Below are positions 12,844 to 15,708 of a DNA stretch of 15,708 bases, piece by piece. Numbering within the stretch: position 1 is the stretch's first letter; every line of letters begins with the position of its first letter. The stretch comes from Actinomycetales bacterium (GTDB taxonomy: Bacteria; Actinomycetota; Actinomycetes; Actinomycetales; Cellulomonadaceae): contig JAAYZM010000177.1 in assembly GCA_012514835.1 (NCBI GenBank), forward strand, positions 1 to 15,708. Direction: 5' to 3'. Below the pieces are notes generated by a model. It was given only the letters and a program-made list of their open reading frames with translations, was not told where the DNA came from and did not search any database. The position numbers and the translations under genes are program-made.

Positions 12844-13412
12844 GCGAGCGCGAGGACTGGCCGACGGCCCACGGAGACGACCCGGACCTGTTCGCGGACC
12901 GTGACGGTTCGTCCGGCATCGCGGGGGAGACGCGGCCGCCGTCGGACATCCCCGACGCGGACGGCCTCACGGGAATCCTGGACGCTCTCGCGGAGGCTGT
13001 CGCCCGTGCGCGGGCGATGCCGATGTCCTCCTCGGTGCTCGTCTCGCGCGCCGAGCTGCTCGACCTCGTGGCGCAGGCGCGCGAGGCGCTGCCGGACCAG
13101 CTGTTCCAGGCCGACGAGGTGCTGGCCTCCGCGGACGCACAACGCGCCCAGGCGACGGCCGAGGCCGAGCGCGTGCTCACCGAGGCGCAGGCCCGAGCGG
13201 CAGAGCTCGTCTCGAGCGAGCAGGTGGTGCTCGACGCGCGCGCGGAGGCCGAGCGGATCCTCGCCGAGGCGAACGAGGACGCCGAGCGCATGCGCCGCGA
13301 GGCGGACGACTACTGCGACCGGCGGCTCGGGGACTTCGAGATCGATCTGGGGCGTGTCCTGGCTCAGGTCCAGGCGGGCCGCGCGAAGCTCGCGGAGCGG
13401 CTCGAGGGCTAG
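12840..13412 (+). CDS. sepIVA: SepIVA-like DivIVA-domain coiled-coil protein
   Basis: 190 residues, cytoplasmic, no signal or membrane segment. The first 45 are acidic and probably disordered. From about 65 onward the chain is helical: VLVSRAELLDLVAQAREALPDQLFQAD, then heptad-rich Ala/Glu/Arg coiled coil (about 95-157), then YCDRRLGDFEIDLGRVLAQVQAGRAKL (158-184). That last block and the place between coaD and DUF177-rnc-mutM resemble mycobacterial SepIVA (Rv2927c), a septation and polar-growth factor that is often misannotated as ATP synthase subunit b. No F0 b transmembrane helix is present here. It is shorter than the roughly 245-residue mycobacterial protein. The ATG overlaps the coaD stop (ATGA). 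Orthology is an inference from pattern and context. Confidence 0.72.
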   Translation: MSEREDWPTAHGDDPDLFADRDGSSGIAGETRPPSDIPDADGLTGILDALAEAVARARAMPMSSSVLVSRAELLDLVAQAREALPDQLFQADEVLASADAQRAQATAEAERVLTEAQARAAELVSSEQVVLDARAEAERILAEANEDAERMRREADDYCDRRLGDFEIDLGRVLAQVQAGRAKLAERLEG

Positions 13413-13414
13413 GT

Positions 13415-13444
13415 TTGGGCGCCCCGCGCGCGATGGCGTAGGAT
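13415..13444 (+). promoter_or_regulatory. sigma-70-type promoter for the DUF177-rpmF-rnc-mutM operon
   Basis: TTGGGC (13415-13420) and TAGGAT (13439-13444) are 18 bp apart in the 94-bp gap after the SepIVA-like gene. Transcription would start near 13451, leaving a leader of about 56 nt before the GTG at 13507. The leader ends with a short direct repeat (AGCGA twice, 13491-13500) and only a weak GAAGAG-type ribosome-binding site. Confidence 0.6.
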
Positions 13445-13506
13445 TGCACGCTGGTCCAGCCGATCTGGCACGGGCCGTCGTCCCCCTAGTAGCGAAGCGA
13501 AGAGCC

Positions 13507-14085
13507 GTGGATCGCCAGACTCGTCTCGACCCTCGGTCGCCGTTCGTGCTCGACACCCACGAGCTCGGGCGCCGTCCAGGATCGATGCGTACCGAGCGTC
13601 GCACGGTGCCTGCTCCGGAGGACCTCGGCACCGCCGTGATCGGCTTCCCCGAAGGGACCGAGCTCGAGCTGGATATCCGGCTCGAGGCGGTCATGGAGGG
13701 GGTGCTCGTCTCCGGAACTGTGCGTGGCCGTGCGGTCGGGGAGTGCGTGCGCTGCCTGGACGAGGTCCTCGAGGATGTCGAGGTCCCGTTCACGGAGCTG
13801 TATGCCTACCCTGATCGTGCCGAGGTCGCGCGCGAGGACGGGGCGGACGAGGAGGACGTGCACGAGCTCGACGGTGATCTGGCCGATCTCGAGCCCGTGC
13901 TTCGGGACACGGTGGTGCCTGCGCTACCGTTTGGACCGTTGTGCCAGCCGGACTGTCCGGGACTGTGCTCCGAGTGCGGAGCGCGGCTCGCAGAGGACCC
14001 GGACCATGCGCACGAGATCATCGACCCGCGCTGGGGTGCGCTCCGCACCCTCGCCGAGAAGCAAGACGAGACGAAAGAGAGCTAG
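13507..14085 (+). CDS. yceD: DUF177 (YceD) family protein, metal-binding type
   Basis: 192 residues. DUF177/YceD proteins lie next to rpmF in most bacteria and are linked to 23S rRNA or large-subunit maturation; the exact activity is not settled. The chain shows GECVRCLD (79-86) and a C-terminal cluster CQPDCPGLCSECGARL, so C80, C83, C146, C150, C154 and C157 could bind zinc. The central segment is acidic (REDGADEEDVHELDGD, about 109-124). The C-terminus IDPRWGALRTLAEK is conserved in the family. The GTG at 13507 is preferred because the frame upstream is only a shadow of the SepIVA-like gene and a promoter lies between them. The stop is 2 nt from the rpmF start. Confidence 0.9.
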   Translation: MDRQTRLDPRSPFVLDTHELGRRPGSMRTERRTVPAPEDLGTAVIGFPEGTELELDIRLEAVMEGVLVSGTVRGRAVGECVRCLDEVLEDVEVPFTELYAYPDRAEVAREDGADEEDVHELDGDLADLEPVLRDTVVPALPFGPLCQPDCPGLCSECGARLAEDPDHAHEIIDPRWGALRTLAEKQDETKES

Positions 14086-14087
14086 CC

Positions 14088-14282
14088 GTGGCTGTTCCCA
14101 AGCGCAAGATGTCGCGCAGCAACACCCGTGCGCGGCGTTCGCAGTGGAAGACCACTGCCACCGTGCTGTCGACCTGCCCCCGCTGCAACGCCCCGACGCG
14201 CCCCCACCAGGCGTGCGCGAGCTGCGGCGCCTACAAGGGCCGGCTGTACGCCGAGGCCATCCGCTCCGAGCTCCAGGACTGA
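14088..14282 (+). CDS. rpmF: 50S ribosomal protein L32
   Basis: 64 residues, large-subunit protein. The start AVPKRKMSRSNTRARRSQW is the L32 signature. C30, C33, C43 and C46 (CPRC, nine residues, CASC) form the zinc ribbon, so this is the zinc-requiring form. The GTG start lies 2 nt after the DUF177 stop with AGAGAG six bases upstream. It is the second gene of the DUF177-rpmF-rnc-mutM operon. Confidence 0.97.
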   Translation: MAVPKRKMSRSNTRARRSQWKTTATVLSTCPRCNAPTRPHQACASCGAYKGRLYAEAIRSELQD

Positions 14283-14295
14283 GCCGCGACGGCTC
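14281..14295 (+). other. hairpin between rpmF and rnc
   Basis: GAGCCG (14281-14286) and CGGCTC (14290-14295) form a perfect 6-bp stem around CGA. It begins within the rpmF stop codon and ends 5 nt before the rnc GTG, taking the place where a ribosome-binding site would lie. There is no T tract, so it is not a clear terminator. It could lower rnc translation or mark an RNA-processing site. Confidence 0.5.
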
Positions 14296-14300
14296 GCGCC

Positions 14301-14996
14301 GTGGTAGCCGGTTCGGCTGAACAGCTCCTCGACAAGCTCGGCGTCCCTCTGGACGCCGAGCTTCTCGTGCTTGCCCTGACGCACCGGTCCTTCGCCCACG
14401 AGAACGGTGGGCTGCCCACCAACGAGCGCCTCGAGTTCCTCGGGGACACGGTGCTCGGGCTCGTCGTCACGGAGGCCCTCTACCGGGGCCACCCAGACGT
14501 CGCAGAGGGTGAGCTCGCCAAGATGCGTGCCGCGACCGTCTCGCAGCGGGCCCTCGCCGGGGTCGCGCGCGAGCTCGGGCTCGGTGCGTTCGTGCTGCTC
14601 GGCAAGGGCGAGCAGGCCACGGGCGGGGCGGACAAGGACTCGATCCTCTCCGACACCCTCGAGGCGATCTTCGGCGTCGTCTACATCTCCCACGGGCTCG
14701 AGGTCGCGCGCACGCTCGTCGAGCGGCTCGTGGGGCCCACGCTCGAGCGAGCCGCGGAGCTCGGTGCTGGCCTCGGCTGGAAGACGTCCCTCCAAGAGCT
14801 CACCGCGCGTCTGGGGCTCGGTGCCCCCGTGTATGAGGTCGAGGGCGAGGGGCCGGACCACGACCGCGTGTTCACCGCCAGGATCGTGGTCGACGGCGCG
14901 ACGTGGGGGACGGGCCAGGGGCACGCGAAGAAGGTCGCCGAGCAGATCGCCGCGCAGGCCGCGTTCGAGACGCTCTCTGCCCGCGAGCCCGTCTGA
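14301..14996 (+). CDS. rnc: ribonuclease III
   Basis: 231 residues. RNase III cuts double-stranded RNA and processes rRNA precursors. The catalytic domain has the signature NERLEFLGD (41-49) with acidic residues E42, E45 and D49, and a second acidic pair in SILSDTLEAIFG (D118, E121). A double-stranded-RNA-binding domain follows from KTSLQELT (161) to about 227, with the GQGHAKKVAEQIAAQAA helix. All catalytic residues are present. The GTG start at 14301 has no Shine-Dalgarno and sits directly after a hairpin. It ends 2 nt before the TTG start of mutM. rnc-mutM is a standard actinobacterial pair, usually followed by smc. Confidence 0.96.
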   Translation: MVAGSAEQLLDKLGVPLDAELLVLALTHRSFAHENGGLPTNERLEFLGDTVLGLVVTEALYRGHPDVAEGELAKMRAATVSQRALAGVARELGLGAFVLLGKGEQATGGADKDSILSDTLEAIFGVVYISHGLEVARTLVERLVGPTLERAAELGAGLGWKTSLQELTARLGLGAPVYEVEGEGPDHDRVFTARIVVDGATWGTGQGHAKKVAEQIAAQAAFETLSAREPV

Positions 14997-14998
14997 CC

Positions 14999-15708
14999 TT
15001 GCCCGAGCTGCCCGAGGTCGAGACCGTCCGCGACGGGCTGGCCCGCCACGTGCTGGGCCGCACCATCACGCGCGCCCACGTGTTCCGCGACTACTCGGTG
15101 CGCCGCCACGAGGCCGGACCGGTCGACTTCGCCGCGCGCCTCGCCGGCCGCACCCTCACCGCCGCCGCCCGGCGCGGCAAGTACCTGTGGCTCGAGCTGG
15201 GCGAACCTGACGGCCCGCCGGCCGAGGCGCTCCTCGCGCACCTCGGCATGTCCGGCCAGCTCCTCGTGCGGTCATCAGCCGTGTCCGACGGCGATTCTCG
15301 GGCCGGTGTGCCACCCGTGCCCGACCCCGACGAGGCCAACCGCACCCATCTGCGCGTCCGGCTCGAGCTCGACGACGGCGGGGTCCCTGGTGGCGGCGGG
15401 GTGCTGGACTTCGTGGACCAGCGCGCGTTCGGCTACCTCGCCGTCGCAGAGCTCGCGCCCACCCCGGACGGCCAGCCGGGGGGACTCGGCGCGACGGCAC
15501 CCCTCGTGCCGGTCCCCGTGGCGCACGTGGCCCGCGACCTGCTCGACCCGGCGCTCGACCGCGCTGAGGTGGCCGCCGCGATGCGCCGTCGTCGGACCGT
15601 CGCGAAGCGCGCCCTGCTGGACCAGACCCTCGTGTCCGGCGTCGGCAACATCTACGCGGACGAGGCCCTGTGGCGCGCGCGGCTGCACGGGGAACGCCCC
15701 ACGGCCGC
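14999..15708 (+). CDS. mutM: formamidopyrimidine-DNA glycosylase (Fpg/MutM), 3'-truncated by the window edge
   Basis: MutM removes oxidised purines such as 8-oxoguanine and cuts the DNA backbone (bifunctional glycosylase and AP lyase). 236 complete codons are visible. The protein opens MPELPEVETVRDGL; after removal of Met, Pro is the catalytic nucleophile and Glu the acid. RRGKYLW carries the conserved lysine (K61), then HLGMSGQLL, VDQRAFGYL and SGVGNIYADEALW (DNA-binding helix-two-turn-helix). The C-terminal zinc finger lies beyond the window. The start must be TTG at 14999, since no ATG or GTG in this frame precedes the required PELPE sequence. It lies 2 nt after the rnc stop with no strong ribosome-binding site, so it is probably translated by reinitiation. 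Confidence 0.94.
   Translation, partial: MPELPEVETVRDGLARHVLGRTITRAHVFRDYSVRRHEAGPVDFAARLAGRTLTAAARRGKYLWLELGEPDGPPAEALLAHLGMSGQLLVRSSAVSDGDSRAGVPPVPDPDEANRTHLRVRLELDDGGVPGGGGVLDFVDQRAFGYLAVAELAPTPDGQPGGLGATAPLVPVPVAHVARDLLDPALDRAEVAAAMRRRRTVAKRALLDQTLVSGVGNIYADEALWRARLHGERPTA

Noticed and set aside
12901..14085. A longer version of the DUF177 protein starting inside the SepIVA-like gene
   Set aside because: The extra N-terminal part is Arg/Ser-rich and overlaps a real gene in another frame. A promoter and the GTG at 13507 lie between them.
1..15708. CRISPR array, tRNA or rRNA gene, insertion sequence, prophage or toxin-antitoxin genes
   Set aside because: No spaced direct repeats, no cloverleaf-like or rRNA sequence, no transposase or integrase motifs, and every sizeable stretch is accounted for by recognisable genes.

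Overview
The window is about 15.7 kb of very GC-rich, densely packed bacterial chromosome. Third codon positions are almost always G or C, many genes start with GTG, and several genes overlap by 4 nt. Gene content and order point to an actinomycete, most likely Micrococcales (Cellulomonas-like); that rank is an inference. From memory, the order gpsA, ddl, DUF3515 lipoprotein, thiL, rpmB, DAK2 protein, recG, rsmD, coaD matches the Mycobacterium tuberculosis Rv2982c-Rv2965c region. The following sepIVA, DUF177, rnc, mutM order matches Rv2927c-Rv2924c. There is no prophage, IS, CRISPR, tRNA or rRNA, and no gene-free stretch over about 212 bp.

Layout. 1-942 is gpsA, missing its N-terminus. It converges on a two-gene operon (986-2835, minus) of a gamma-family PLP enzyme translationally coupled to a LysE/RhtB exporter. 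Divergent from that operon is ddl (2898-4118, plus). ddl converges on a gene for a secreted six-bladed NHL propeller (4126-5292, minus), which lies downstream of a DUF3515 lipoprotein gene (5364-5843, minus). thiL (5876-6883, plus) diverges from the lipoprotein gene across only 32 bp and converges on a GNAT acetyltransferase gene (6896-7432, minus), which follows rpmB (7498-7689, minus). From 7902 to the end all genes are on the plus strand: DAK2/FakA-like kinase, recG, rsmD, coaD, sepIVA-like, DUF177 (yceD), rpmF, rnc and mutM (truncated by the window end).

Themes. The window holds core functions: phospholipid precursor (gpsA), peptidoglycan dipeptide (ddl), thiamine diphosphate (thiL), coenzyme A (coaD), recombination and base-excision repair (recG, mutM), 16S rRNA methylation (rsmD), RNA processing (rnc), two zinc-ribbon ribosomal proteins (rpmB, rpmF) and polar growth/septation (sepIVA-like). 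The accessory genes set into this conserved order are the PLP-enzyme/exporter pair, the NHL propeller and the GNAT.

The most informative non-coding signal is a repeated start-site layout. Six genes have a TANNNT -10 hexamer 6 nt (8 in one case) before an ATG or GTG with no Shine-Dalgarno, as expected for leaderless mRNAs. By contrast, rpmB has a long leader (about 108 nt) with alternative pairings and a clear ribosome-binding site. I see no clearly novel defence or biosynthetic system. The best candidates for follow-up are the rpmB leader, the bidirectional leaderless promoters, the secreted propeller and the PLP-enzyme/exporter pair.
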